Below are positions 8,906 through 17,745 of a DNA stretch of 64,000 bases, one piece after another; within the stretch, counting starts at the first letter, position 1; each line of letters begins with the position of its first letter. The DNA lies in assembly GCA_016182785.1 (NCBI GenBank), contig JACPFU010000003.1:1-64000 (forward strand), in the 5' to 3' direction. A program made the position numbers and the translations under genes. Under the pieces are notes generated by a model that worked only from the letters and a program-made list of their open reading frames with translations, did no database searches and was not told the DNA's origin. The DNA comes from Lysobacterales bacterium (GTDB lineage: Bacteria > Pseudomonadota > Gammaproteobacteria > Xanthomonadales > Ahniellaceae).

Positions 8906-9394
8906 ATGACGCAGGCGCTGACGCATCTGGATGAGCACGGACAGCCGCGCATGGTCGATGTCGGCGCCAAGGCGATCACGCGGCGCGAGGCCACGGTCGA
9001 GGCACGCGTGGTGTTTCCGGAGACGGTGGCGCAGACCTTGCGCGCCAACGCCATGCGCTCGGCCAAGGGCGCGGTGCTCGACACCGCGGTCGTGGCCGGC
9101 ACGCTCGCGGTCAAGCGCACGCACGAGCTGATCCCGTTCTGCCATCCGCTGCCGGTCGAGAAGATCGCCTTCGAGCATGACTGGCTCGATGCGGTCACGT
9201 TGCGCCTGCGTTGCTGCGTCGGTGCGGTCGCAAAGACCGGCGTCGAGATGGAAGCGCTGGTCGGCGTCCAGGTGGCGGCCGCGACGGTGTATGACATGTG
9301 CAAGGCGCTGTCGCATGCGATCCGCATCGAGGGCGTGGCGGTTGTCGCCAAGTCCGGTGGCCGCGACGATTTCGACCACCGCGGGTTGCGCTGA
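8906..9394 (+). CDS. moaC: Cyclic pyranopterin monophosphate synthase MoaC
   Basis: A 162-residue protein acting after MoaA to form cyclic pyranopterin monophosphate. Family motifs are intact: [14 protein letters not shown] at the N-terminus, [28 protein letters not shown] in the centre, [20 protein letters not shown], and KSGGRDDF near the C-terminus. The central motif carries the catalytic Lys and His. The ATG directly follows the moaA stop with a GGAGG stretch inside the end of moaA. Its stop overlaps the moaD start. Confidence 0.97.
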   Translation: MTQALTHLDEHGQPRMVDVGAKAITRREATVEARVVFPETVAQTLRANAMRSAKGAVLDTAVVAGTLAVKRTHELIPFCHPLPVEKIAFEHDWLDAVTLRLRCCVGAVAKTGVEMEALVGVQVAAATVYDMCKALSHAIRIEGVAVVAKSGGRDDFDHRGLR

Positions 9395-9630
9395 TGCGCC
9401 TGCAGCTGCGCTATTTCGCCAGCCTGCGCGATGCCGCCGGCAGCGAGTCCGAGAACGTCGAGCACGCGGGCGACGCCGCCAGCCTGTACGCACTGCTGGC
9501 CGCGCGTCACGGTTTCGCATTGCCGCAGTCGCGCGTGCGACTGGCGGTGAACGGCGCGTTCGTGCCGTGGTCGCAGGCGCTGCACGAGGGCGACGAAGTG
9601 GTGTTCCTGCCGCCGGTTTCGGGGGGCTGA
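9394..9630 (+). CDS. moaD: Molybdopterin synthase sulfur carrier subunit MoaD
   Basis: A 78-residue ubiquitin-fold protein. The C-terminal Gly-Gly (PPVSGG) is adenylated and then carries the thiocarboxylate used by MoaE to make the dithiolene. RLQLRYFASLRDAAGSE and EGDEVVFLPPVSGG are typical of the family. The ATG at 9394 overlaps the moaC TGA by one base, so the start is set by the coupling. moaE follows with no gap. Confidence 0.95.
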   Translation: MRLQLRYFASLRDAAGSESENVEHAGDAASLYALLAARHGFALPQSRVRLAVNGAFVPWSQALHEGDEVVFLPPVSGG

Positions 9631-10068
9631 ATGGCCACGCTTGGTGCCCGCGTATCGCGCTTTGGCCTGAACGCCGCGACCATCGATGTCGACGCATTGC
9701 GGCGCGAACTCGAAGATCCGCACTGCGGAGCCGTGGTCGCGTTCGACGGCATCGTGCGCGACCACCACGGCGGCCGCGCGGTGTCGGAACTGCGCTACGA
9801 AGCCTACGCGGCGATGGCCGAACGCGAGGGCCAGGCGATCGTCGATGCGGCACTGCGCGAATTCGCCGTTCGCCGCATCATCGCCGAACACCGCACCGGC
9901 TTGCTCGCGATCGGCGAGGTCGCGGTCCATGTCGGCGTTGCCGCCGCGCATCGCGACGCCGCATTCGCCGCCTGCCGCTTCGTGATCGACCAGATCAAGG
10001 AGCGCGTGCCGATCTGGAAGCACGAGCACTACGCCGACGGCGCGGCGGAGTGGATTCACCCCGACTGA
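9631..10068 (+). CDS. moaE: Molybdopterin synthase catalytic subunit MoaE
   Basis: A 145-residue large subunit of molybdopterin synthase, which uses MoaD thiocarboxylate to convert cyclic pyranopterin monophosphate to molybdopterin. Conserved features are GAVVAFDGIVRDHH (dimer and active-site loop), LRYEAYAAMAE, EHRTGLLAIGE, and the C-terminal KERVPIWKHEHY with the catalytic lysines. The last 13 bases overlap the end of xseA on the other strand. No moaB, mog or moeA gene lies in this operon. Confidence 0.96.
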   Translation: MATLGARVSRFGLNAATIDVDALRRELEDPHCGAVVAFDGIVRDHHGGRAVSELRYEAYAAMAEREGQAIVDAALREFAVRRIIAEHRTGLLAIGEVAVHVGVAAAHRDAAFAACRFVIDQIKERVPIWKHEHYADGAAEWIHPD

Positions 10069-11411
10069 GGCGCAGGCTCGACGCGCGCGCGCGCTTCGCC
10101 ATCGCGCAGGCGCAGGCGCAAGGCATCGCCCGCGTGCAGCTGTGCGGCGGTCTGCACCACGCGGTCGTTGCTGTCGAAGACGATGGCATAGCCGCGATCC
10201 AGCGTCGCCAGCGGGCTCAATGCATGCAGCGCGCGGCGCAGTCCCGACAGCCGTTCGGCGCGTGCCTGCAGCCCAGTCACGCAGGCCGCCTGCAGGCGTT
10301 GTCGGGCATGTTCGTTGCGGCGCTGGAGCAGGGCGATGCGTTCGGTCGCCGCGGCGCGATGCAGCCGTACCCGCGCCTGCTCGACGCGTTGCTGCATGCG
10401 CGCGAATGCCGGCGCCGGCGCGCGCAGCAGGCGCACGTGCGCGTGCTGCAGGCGTTCGCCGAGCGCGGTGAGGCGCGTCAGCGGGTGGCGCGCCTGCAAG
10501 CGCAGCTGCAGGCGGTCGACGCGCTGGCTCTCGCGATCGAGACGATGACGCAGTGCCCGCTGCAGCCGTCGCTGCAGTGCATCGAGGCGATCGCGCAGCA
10601 CAACGGCGGACGGGGCGATCAACTCGGCTGCGGCCGAGGGCGTGGGCGCACGCAGGTCGGCGACGAAATCGGCGATGGTGAAATCGACCTCGTGTCCGAC
10701 CGCGGACACCACCGGCATCGGCATCGCCGCGATGCGCCGGGCCAGGGCTTCGTCGTTGAATGCGGCCAGGTCCTCGATCGAACCGCCGCCACGCGTCAGC
10801 AGCACCAGGTCGTGGCGCCCGAGCGCAGCAATGCGGTCGAGTTGCAGGCGAAGTTGCAGCGGCGCTTCGGCGCCTTGCACCAGGCTTGGAAAGAGGTCGG
10901 CGTCGAGCAGCGGGAAGCGCCGCGCCAGCACGCTGACGACATCGCGGATGGCGGCACCGCTGGCCGAGCTGACGATCGCGATGCGGCGCGGGAACGCGGG
11001 CAGGGCGCGCTTGCGCGCGGCCTCGAACAGGCCTTCGCTGGCCAGCTTGGCCTTCAGTTCCTCGAAGGCGCGCTGCAGCGCGCCCTCGCCGGCGGGTTCG
11101 AGGTGCTCGATCTGCAACTGGAATTCGCCGCGCGGTTCATACAGCGTCACCCGCGCCCGGGCCAGCACGTGTTGTCCGTCCGCCGGCGCGAAGCGCAGCA
11201 GCATGGCGCGCGGTCGCCACATCGCACAGCGCACCTGGGCGCCGGCGTCCTTCAGCGAGAAGTACAGGTGCCCGGACTTCGCGCGCAGGAAGTTCGACAC
11301 CTCGCCTTCGATCCAGAACAGCGGGAAGCCGCGCTCGAGCGCGGCGCGCACGGCCGCGTTCAGCGCCGTCGGCGTCAGCGTCGTGCTGGTCGGGGAAACG
11401 GGTTCGCTCAC
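10056..11411 (-). CDS. xseA: Exodeoxyribonuclease VII large subunit
   Basis: A 451-residue protein, close to the usual length of about 450. It degrades single-stranded DNA with XseB. An N-terminal OB-fold (TPTALNAAVRAALERGFPLFWIEGEVSNF...) precedes the catalytic core (PRRIAIVSSASGAAIRDVVSVLARRFP, LLTRGGGSIEDLAAFNDE, VSAVGHEVDFTIADFVADLRAPTPSAAAE). An Arg/Gln-rich coiled-coil and the C-terminal LDRGYAIVFD strand follow. The GTG at 11411 is chosen because the OB-fold begins about 12 residues later. The gene converges on moaE and overlaps it by 13 bp. xseB is not adjacent. Confidence 0.95.
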   Translation of the reverse strand: MSEPVSPTSTTLTPTALNAAVRAALERGFPLFWIEGEVSNFLRAKSGHLYFSLKDAGAQVRCAMWRPRAMLLRFAPADGQHVLARARVTLYEPRGEFQLQIEHLEPAGEGALQRAFEELKAKLASEGLFEAARKRALPAFPRRIAIVSSASGAAIRDVVSVLARRFPLLDADLFPSLVQGAEAPLQLRLQLDRIAALGRHDLVLLTRGGGSIEDLAAFNDEALARRIAAMPMPVVSAVGHEVDFTIADFVADLRAPTPSAAAELIAPSAVVLRDRLDALQRRLQRALRHRLDRESQRVDRLQLRLQARHPLTRLTALGERLQHAHVRLLRAPAPAFARMQQRVEQARVRLHRAAATERIALLQRRNEHARQRLQAACVTGLQARAERLSGLRRALHALSPLATLDRGYAIVFDSNDRVVQTAAQLHAGDALRLRLRDGEARARVEPAPQSG

Positions 11412-11537
11412 GGTCGCGGGCTGGCCAGGGGATGCGCAGGGTACATTCCCGCGCGGCGTTCGCCGCGGGCGCGAACAAATGTGGCGCTTCACATCCCCGC
11501 GCTTGACGCGCCCGGGCGCTGCCGCGAGATTGCGCGA

Positions 11538-13961
11538 ATGGACGAACGGCTCCTTCCGGTACCGGTGCGCAAGGTCACGGCGCAGGCTCGAGAGCTCGCC
11601 TTGCGCGGGCTGACGCTGATCGATGCATGGCCGGTGGTCGAGATCGCGCAGCTGTACGAGCACGTCGACAATCTCTCGGCAACGGTCGGCGTCGACGGGG
11701 TCGAGGAAGTCACCGCGGCGGCCATGGAACTGGCGGTGTACCTGGCGTCTCTGGTCGAATCCGGGCGCGTGGCCAACACCGCGCAACGCGAACGCACGCG
11801 CGGTCTGTTGCGTTGCCTGGCCGAGGCCAGTGGTGCGCAGGAACCCGGGGTCGCGCCGACGCCGGCGCCGCGCGCGAGCCAGCACCGCATCGTCTACTAC
11901 CTGCGCGCCGACGACCGCGAGCTGCCGGGTCTGGTGCAGCAACTGGCGCAGGAGCGCTTCGTCACGCGCAGCTTCAGCGACCTCGGCCGTGCCATGACCG
12001 ACGCGGTGACGCTGCCGCCGCATGCGCTGATCGTGGACGAAGGCTTCGTGCCGGGACTGGCGCGCATGGTCGAGGCCGTCGAGCAGGCCAGCGGCGACGA
12101 GCACCGCCGGCCGCTGGTGCTGGCGTTGTGCGACGGTGGCGACGTGCGCCAGCGCCTGTTCGCGCAACGCGCCGGTGCTGATGGCGTGCTCGAGGGCGGC
12201 GATGCGCTGCATGCGACCGAACAGCTGATGGGGCTGTTCCTGCGCCGCAGCCGCGAGGACGCGCGCGTGCTGATCATCGACGACGATTCTTCGATGGCGA
12301 TGTTCTGCGCCGCCGTGCTCGGCTACAAGGGCATCACCACGCGCATCGAGCACGACGCGCGCGCCGGCCTCGCCGCGCTCGGCGAGTTTCGCCCGGACCT
12401 GGTCCTGCTCGACCTGTATCTGCCGGACATGAACGGCATCGAGGTCGCGCAGCTGATCCGCGAGCGCCCGGACATGGCGCTGACGCCGATCGTGTTCATG
12501 TCCGGTGAGGAGGACATCGACAAGCGCTTCGACGCGATCCGCATGGGTGGCGACGATTTCCTCGCCAAGCCGGCCAAGCCGCGACACCTGCTGGCGTCGG
12601 TCACCGGCCGCCTGGCGCGCCTGCGCAAGGCGCCGGCGCAGCTGACGGGTGCGGACGGCGGCAGCCTGCGTCACGGCCGCATCGACCGCGCCACGCTGGT
12701 GCACGAGATCGAACGCGCGCGCCGCGGCGAGCTCGGCGACTGCGTCGGCCTGATCATGCTCAGCGTCGACGACGTCCCGGCACTGGCCAAGCGGCTCGGC
12801 TTCGTGCGCACCGGCGACCTGGCGCTGCAGATCGGCACCGCGATCGCGAGCGAGCCGGCGCTGAAGTCGGGCGTGTGCGCGCTCGGCGACTTCAGCTTCG
12901 TGTCGCTGCTGCCGGTGGCCAGCGAGGCCACGCTTCCGATCGTCGCCGAGAACCTGCGCACGCGCCTGTCCGGACGCGGCTGGCTGACTGCGGATGCCGG
13001 CATCCGCGTCAGCTTCTCGCTCGGCGGCACGCGCGCCGACGCGCCCGGCGTGGCCGTGGACGACCTGCTGTCCGGGGTCGGCGACGCCGTCGGCAGGGCG
13101 CACGAGCGCGGCGGCGGGCGCAGCGAATGGGTGGTGCGGGAGCGCGACGAGGGCGAAATCACCCCCGAGGTGCGGCTGGCGCATGCGATCTTGCGGCGGC
13201 CGCTGATCGCGGACACCACCCGCTTCCGCTTCCGTTCGCTGGTGCCGTTGCGCGGACAGCTGCACAGCCAGTATCTCGCGGACTTCGCGCTGGTCGCACC
13301 GAAAAGCTCCACCGCCGTGCACATCGAGCGCGCGGTGTTCGAGCCGATCGCCCGCTCGCTGAACGCGATGCGCGCAGTCGACCGCTGGCAACTGCATGCG
13401 CTCGGGCAGCGCGCGCGCAGCGAGGCGCAGCGGCAGCCGGAACTGCGCATCCTGCTGCATGTCAGCGTCGAGAGCCTGCGCGACCCGGGCTTCGCGCAGT
13501 GGCTGCAGGCGGACCTGCACGGCCTGCAGTGCGAGGCCGATGCGCTGGCACTGGTGTTCGACGCGACGCAATTGGCGGCCGACGTCGCCGGCGCCAGCCG
13601 CGCACTGGAACGCGTGCAGACCGCCGGCGTGCGCCTGTGCCTGTCCGGTTTCGGCGATTGCGGCCGCGACCAGCAGCGCCTGTGCCGGCTGCCGAGCATC
13701 TACGCCAATCTGTTCGAGTGGGCGATGCCGGCGAAGGACTGGCGCGAGCAGCGCGCGCAACTGGTTGGCGATTCGCTCAAGCACGGCAAGATCGTGGTGA
13801 TGTGCGGCATCGACGACCCCGCTCCGCTTGGCGAGCTGTTCCGCGACGGCGTGCACTATGTCGTCGGCGACGCGCTCTCGCACTGGAGCGACAAGCTCGG
13901 CTCGGACGCGGGTTCGCTGCCGCGCAACGAGGCTGCGCTGGCGCGGGGAAATCTGGCCTGA
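11538..13961 (+). CDS. Response regulator with degenerate GGDEF and EAL domains
   Basis: An 807-residue signalling protein. The N-terminal region (about 1-115) is helical. Residues about 120-230 resemble a receiver that has lost its acidic pocket. A full receiver domain at 244-360 has the acidic cluster at 248-250, phospho-acceptor Asp292 in LLDLYLPDMNG, and Lys in FLAKPAKP. Residues about 385-530 align with a GGDEF fold, but the signature is replaced by ALGDFSF. Residues about 555-790 align with an EAL fold but lack the EAL triad and catalytic acids (LSGFGDCGRD sits where DDFGTG is expected). It is probably a phosphorylation-controlled binding protein for c-di-GMP or a partner, in the manner of FimX, and not an enzyme. 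Confidence 0.8.
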   Translation: MDERLLPVPVRKVTAQARELALRGLTLIDAWPVVEIAQLYEHVDNLSATVGVDGVEEVTAAAMELAVYLASLVESGRVANTAQRERTRGLLRCLAEASGAQEPGVAPTPAPRASQHRIVYYLRADDRELPGLVQQLAQERFVTRSFSDLGRAMTDAVTLPPHALIVDEGFVPGLARMVEAVEQASGDEHRRPLVLALCDGGDVRQRLFAQRAGADGVLEGGDALHATEQLMGLFLRRSREDARVLIIDDDSSMAMFCAAVLGYKGITTRIEHDARAGLAALGEFRPDLVLLDLYLPDMNGIEVAQLIRERPDMALTPIVFMSGEEDIDKRFDAIRMGGDDFLAKPAKPRHLLASVTGRLARLRKAPAQLTGADGGSLRHGRIDRATLVHEIERARRGELGDCVGLIMLSVDDVPALAKRLGFVRTGDLALQIGTAIASEPALKSGVCALGDFSFVSLLPVASEATLPIVAENLRTRLSGRGWLTADAGIRVSFSLGGTRADAPGVAVDDLLSGVGDAVGRAHERGGGRSEWVVRERDEGEITPEVRLAHAILRRPLIADTTRFRFRSLVPLRGQLHSQYLADFALVAPKSSTAVHIERAVFEPIARSLNAMRAVDRWQLHALGQRARSEAQRQPELRILLHVSVESLRDPGFAQWLQADLHGLQCEADALALVFDATQLAADVAGASRALERVQTAGVRLCLSGFGDCGRDQQRLCRLPSIYANLFEWAMPAKDWREQRAQLVGDSLKHGKIVVMCGIDDPAPLGELFRDGVHYVVGDALSHWSDKLGSDAGSLPRNEAALARGNLA

Positions 13962-14029
13962 CCCCATTCCGCGGACCCGCGTTCGCGGGTATCGTCGGGC
14001 GTCTGTCCGTCCCTCCGTTGGGGAGAAGC

Positions 14030-15853
14030 ATGCGTCCGACCGATACCCGCGATCCCGACTATTTCCACAAGGTGGTCGATTGCCAATGGGCCTGCCCGGC
14101 GCACACGCCGGTGCCCGAGTACATCCGCCTGGTCTCTGCCGGCCGCTACGACGCCGCGTACATGGTGAACTGGTGGTCGAACGTGTTTCCGGGCGTGCTC
14201 GGGCGCACCTGCGACCGCCCTTGCGAGCCCGCTTGCCGGCGCAGTCGCGTCGAGGAGGGCAACGGCGAGAAGCCGCAGCCGGTCGCGATCTGCCGGCTCA
14301 AGCGCGTCGCCGCCGACCACAAGGGCGAAGTCGCCGCGCAGATGCCGAAGCCGCGGCCGCGCAACGGCAAGCGCGTCGCCTGCGTCGGCGGCGGACCGGC
14401 GTCGATGACGGTCGCACGCGACCTGGCGCTGGCCGGCTACCAGGTCACGGTATTCGAGTCGGACCCGAAACCCGGTGGCTTCATGCGTTCGCAGGTGCCG
14501 CGCTTCCGCCTGCCGGAATCGGTGATCGACGAGGAGTGCGGCTTCATCACCGAACTCGGCGTCGAATTCCGCGGCGGTACCCGCATCGGTTCGCTCAAGG
14601 ACCTGCTGGCGCAGGGCTGGGATGCGGTCTTCGTCGGCTCGGGCGCGCCGCGCGCGCGCGACCTCGACCTGCCCGGGCGCAAGGAAGCCGCGGCGCACAT
14701 CCATCTCGGCATCGACTGGCTGGCCTCGGTCAGCTTCGGTCATGTCGAGAAGATCGGGCGGCGCGTGATCGTGCTCGGCGGCGGCAACACCGCGATGGAC
14801 TGCTGCCGTTCGGCGCGACGCCTCGGCGGCGAGGAGGTCAAGGTCATCGTGCGCTCCGGCTTCGACGAGATGAAGGCCTCGCCGTGGGAGAAGGAAGACG
14901 CGATGCACGAGGGCATCCCGATCCTGAACTACCACGTGCCGAAGACCTTCGAGCATGAGCAGGGCCGCCTGGTCGCGATGACCTTCGAGCTCGTGCGTGC
15001 CGAGTTCGACGGCAACGGCCGACGCACGCTGGTGCCGACCGGCGCACCCGACGTGCGCGTGGAGTGCGACGACGTACTGGTCGCGGTCGGCCAGGAGAAC
15101 GCGTTTCCGTGGATCGAGCGCGACATCGGTCTGGAGTTCGACCGCTGGGGTCTGCCGGTGCTCGGCGCCGCGAGCCTGCAGTCGACGCTGCCGCGGGTGT
15201 TCTTCGGCGGCGACGCCGCGTTCGGCCCGAAGAACATCATCTGGGCGGTCGCGCATGGGCACGAGGCGGCAGTGTCGATCGACAAGTTCCTGCAGGGCGA
15301 GGACGTCAACGAGCGGCCGCCGCCGATGGTGACGCTGGTCTCGCAGAAGATGGGCATCCACGAGTGGAGCTACGACAACGAGATCACCCGCGAGCAGCGC
15401 CAGGTGGTGCCGTGGGTGGCGAAGGAGCTGGCGCTGTCGAGCATCAAGGTCGAGGTCGAGCTCGGCTTCGACGCGCAGGCCGCATGCAAGGAAGCCGCGC
15501 GCTGCCTGAATTGCGACGCGCAGACGGTGTTCCTGAAAGACGCCTGCATCGAGTGCGATGCCTGCGTCGACATCTGCCCGATGGACTGCATCACCTTCAC
15601 CACGAACGCCGACGAGGCCGAGCTGCGCAAGCGCCTGAGCGCGCCGGCGCTGAACCTGAGCCAGGACCTGTACGTGTCCGACCACGTCAAGACCGGGCGC
15701 GTGATGGTCAAGGACGAGGATGTCTGCCTGCACTGCGGTCTGTGCGCCGAGCGTTGCCCGACCGGCGCCTGGGACATGCAGAAGTTTCTGCTGCAGACCA
15801 CCAAGGCCGGCCCCGGTTGTCGCAGCAAGACCACATTGGGAGCCGCCGCATGA
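14030..15853 (+). CDS. GltD-like FAD/NAD(P) oxidoreductase with two C-terminal 4Fe-4S sites
   Basis: A 607-residue flavoprotein resembling the glutamate synthase small subunit. The N-terminal Cys-rich domain (Cys18, Cys22, then CDRPCEPAC) binds Fe-S. GGGPASMTVARDLA is the FAD site and GGGNTAMDCCRSARRLG the NAD(P) site. GGDAAFGPKNIIWAVAHG closes the FAD domain. A ferredoxin module at the C-terminus has CIECDACVDICP from Cys506 and CLHCGLCAERCP from Cys566. It overlaps the next gene (ATGA) and so is made with the two oxidoreductase subunits. It likely moves electrons between ferredoxin-type centres and NAD(P)H for that complex. The start has GGGGAGAAGC directly upstream. Confidence 0.88.
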   Translation: MRPTDTRDPDYFHKVVDCQWACPAHTPVPEYIRLVSAGRYDAAYMVNWWSNVFPGVLGRTCDRPCEPACRRSRVEEGNGEKPQPVAICRLKRVAADHKGEVAAQMPKPRPRNGKRVACVGGGPASMTVARDLALAGYQVTVFESDPKPGGFMRSQVPRFRLPESVIDEECGFITELGVEFRGGTRIGSLKDLLAQGWDAVFVGSGAPRARDLDLPGRKEAAAHIHLGIDWLASVSFGHVEKIGRRVIVLGGGNTAMDCCRSARRLGGEEVKVIVRSGFDEMKASPWEKEDAMHEGIPILNYHVPKTFEHEQGRLVAMTFELVRAEFDGNGRRTLVPTGAPDVRVECDDVLVAVGQENAFPWIERDIGLEFDRWGLPVLGAASLQSTLPRVFFGGDAAFGPKNIIWAVAHGHEAAVSIDKFLQGEDVNERPPPMVTLVSQKMGIHEWSYDNEITREQRQVVPWVAKELALSSIKVEVELGFDAQAACKEAARCLNCDAQTVFLKDACIECDACVDICPMDCITFTTNADEAELRKRLSAPALNLSQDLYVSDHVKTGRVMVKDEDVCLHCGLCAERCPTGAWDMQKFLLQTTKAGPGCRSKTTLGAAA

Positions 15854-17745
15854 CCTCGCCTGCTCTTGTAGGAGCGACCCCGGTCGCGACCGTAGCATCC
15901 GCCTTGGCCGCGCAGCCGACCGCAATGCCCTCCATCACCGCCACCAACGACTTCGTGGTCAAGTTCGCCAACGTCAACGGCTCCGGTTCGGCTTCGGCGA
16001 ACGAACTGTTCGCGAAGGCGATCCTGCGCATGGGCGTGCCGGTCAGTCCGCGCAACATCTTCCCGTCGAACATCCAGGGGCTGCCGACCTGGTACGAGAT
16101 CCGCGTCACCGAGCAGGGTTGGCTCGGGCGTCGCGGCGGCGTCGACCTGATGGTGGCGATGAACCCGCAGACCTGGAACGCCGACGTGCGCGAGGTCGAG
16201 CCCGGTGGCTACCTGTTCTACGACAACAGCAAGTACGTGCCGCCGTCGAAGCTGCGCAGCGACATCAACGTCATCGGCATGCCGCTGACCGAGATCTGCA
16301 ACGCCACCTACAGCGATGCGCGCCAGCGCCAGCTGTTCAAGAACATCCTCTACCTCGGCGCGCTGTCGGTGATGCTCGACATCGAGCCGCAGGTGATCGA
16401 GCAGCTGTTCACCGAGCAGTACAAGGGCAAGGAGAAACTGCTCGACTCCAACGTCAAGGCGCTGCACCTCGGGCGTGACTATGCGGCCAGGCACATCGGC
16501 CGCATCGGACTGACCGTGCGTCGTGCCGACAAGGTCGGCGAGCGCATCTTCGTCGACGGCAACACCGCCGCTGCGCTCGGCTGCGTCTACGGCGGCGCTT
16601 CGGTGTGCGCGTGGTATCCGATCACGCCGTCGAGTTCGGTCGCCGAGAGCTTCCAGTCGTATTGCCAGAAGCTGCGCGTCGATCCCGAGACCGGCAAGAA
16701 CCGCTTCGCGATCGTGCAGGCCGAGGACGAGATCGCCTCGATCGGCATGGTCATCGGTGCCGCCTGGAACGGCGCGCGCGCGTTCACCGCTACCTCTGGC
16801 CCGGGCGTCTCGCTGATGACCGAGTTCCTCGGGCTGGCCTACTTCGCCGAAGTGCCGGCGGTGCTGATCAACGTCCAGCGCGGCGGTCCCTCGACCGGCA
16901 TGCCGACGCGCACGCAGCAGGCGGATCTGCTCGCCTGTGCCTATGCCTCGCACGGTGATACCAAGCACATCCTGCTGTTCCCCGAAGATCCCAAGGAGTG
17001 CTTCGACCACTCCGCCGCAGCGCTCGATCTGGCCGACCGGCTGCAGACGCCGGTGTTCGTGATGACCGACCTCGACATCGGCATGAACCAGCGCCTGTGC
17101 GCGCCATTTCAGTGGGACGACCGCCGCGAGTACGACCGCGGCAAGGTGATGAGCGCCGCAGACCTGGAATCCGGCAAGGACTTCGGCCGCTATCTCGACG
17201 TCGACGGCGACGGCATTCCCTACCGCACCTATCCGGGCACGCACCCGAGCAAGGGCGGCTACTTCACCCGCGGCACCACGCGCAACGCCTACGCGCAGTA
17301 TTCCGAGGCCGGTCCGGACTATCTGTACAACGTCCAGCGCCTGCTGAAGAAACTCGACACCGCGAAGACGCTGGTGCCGCAGCCGGTGTTGCGCAAGGCG
17401 GCGCAGCCGGCGCGTTTTGGCGTGCTCTATTTCGGCTCGACCAGCCCGGCGATGGAGGAGGCGCTGGCTGCGCTCGCGGCCATGGACTTGCACGTCGATG
17501 CGATGCGGTTGCGTGCGTTCCCGTTCCCGGACTGCGTGCCCGAGTTCATCGCCGCGCATGAGCAGGTGTTCGTGGTCGAGCAGAACCGCGATGCGCAGCT
17601 GCGCAGCATGCTGATCAACGAACTCGAGATCGCGCCGGCGCGGCTGCCGAAGATCCTGCACTACGACGGCACGCCGATCACCGCGCGCTTCATCACTTCC
17701 GCCATCGCCGAACGCATGCGGACCGCTCACGGAGACCGCGCATGA
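15850..17745 (+). CDS. 2-oxoacid:acceptor oxidoreductase, fused gamma-alpha subunit
   Basis: A 631-residue subunit of a thiamine-dependent 2-oxoacid:ferredoxin oxidoreductase (2-oxoglutarate or related acid to acyl-CoA). The gamma domain (about 36-220) contains NGSGSASANELFAKAILRMGV. The alpha domain (from about 230) contains YPITPSSSVAESF (256-268), QAEDEIASIGMVIGAAWNGAR, and TSGPGVSLMTEF. The ATG overlapping the upstream stop adds about 25 residues. Part of that extension is encoded by a palindromic repeat, and homology begins near Met26 (15925), which may be an alternative start. The beta subunit follows with a four-base overlap. Substrate specificity cannot be fixed from sequence. Confidence 0.9.
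   Translation: MTSPALVGATPVATVASALAAQPTAMPSITATNDFVVKFANVNGSGSASANELFAKAILRMGVPVSPRNIFPSNIQGLPTWYEIRVTEQGWLGRRGGVDLMVAMNPQTWNADVREVEPGGYLFYDNSKYVPPSKLRSDINVIGMPLTEICNATYSDARQRQLFKNILYLGALSVMLDIEPQVIEQLFTEQYKGKEKLLDSNVKALHLGRDYAARHIGRIGLTVRRADKVGERIFVDGNTAAALGCVYGGASVCAWYPITPSSSVAESFQSYCQKLRVDPETGKNRFAIVQAEDEIASIGMVIGAAWNGARAFTATSGPGVSLMTEFLGLAYFAEVPAVLINVQRGGPSTGMPTRTQQADLLACAYASHGDTKHILLFPEDPKECFDHSAAALDLADRLQTPVFVMTDLDIGMNQRLCAPFQWDDRREYDRGKVMSAADLESGKDFGRYLDVDGDGIPYRTYPGTHPSKGGYFTRGTTRNAYAQYSEAGPDYLYNVQRLLKKLDTAKTLVPQPVLRKAAQPARFGVLYFGSTSPAMEEALAALAAMDLHVDAMRLRAFPFPDCVPEFIAAHEQVFVVEQNRDAQLRSMLINELEIAPARLPKILHYDGTPITARFITSAIAERMRTAHGDRA
15865..15896 (+). repeat. REP-like palindrome inside the start of the oxidoreductase gene
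   Basis: CTTGTAGGAGCGACCCCGGT and the bases after it carry GCGACC-CC-GGTCGC (15874-15887) followed by another GCGACC. TGTAGGAGCG followed by such a palindrome is a widespread intergenic repeat type in Xanthomonadales and pseudomonads (established knowledge). Here it lies in frame between two possible start codons. Confidence 0.6.

Noticed and set aside
9177..11537. Long upstream extension of the REC-GGDEF-EAL frame
   Set aside because: It is antisense to xseA and overlaps moaC, moaD and moaE; real homology begins at the ATG at 11538.
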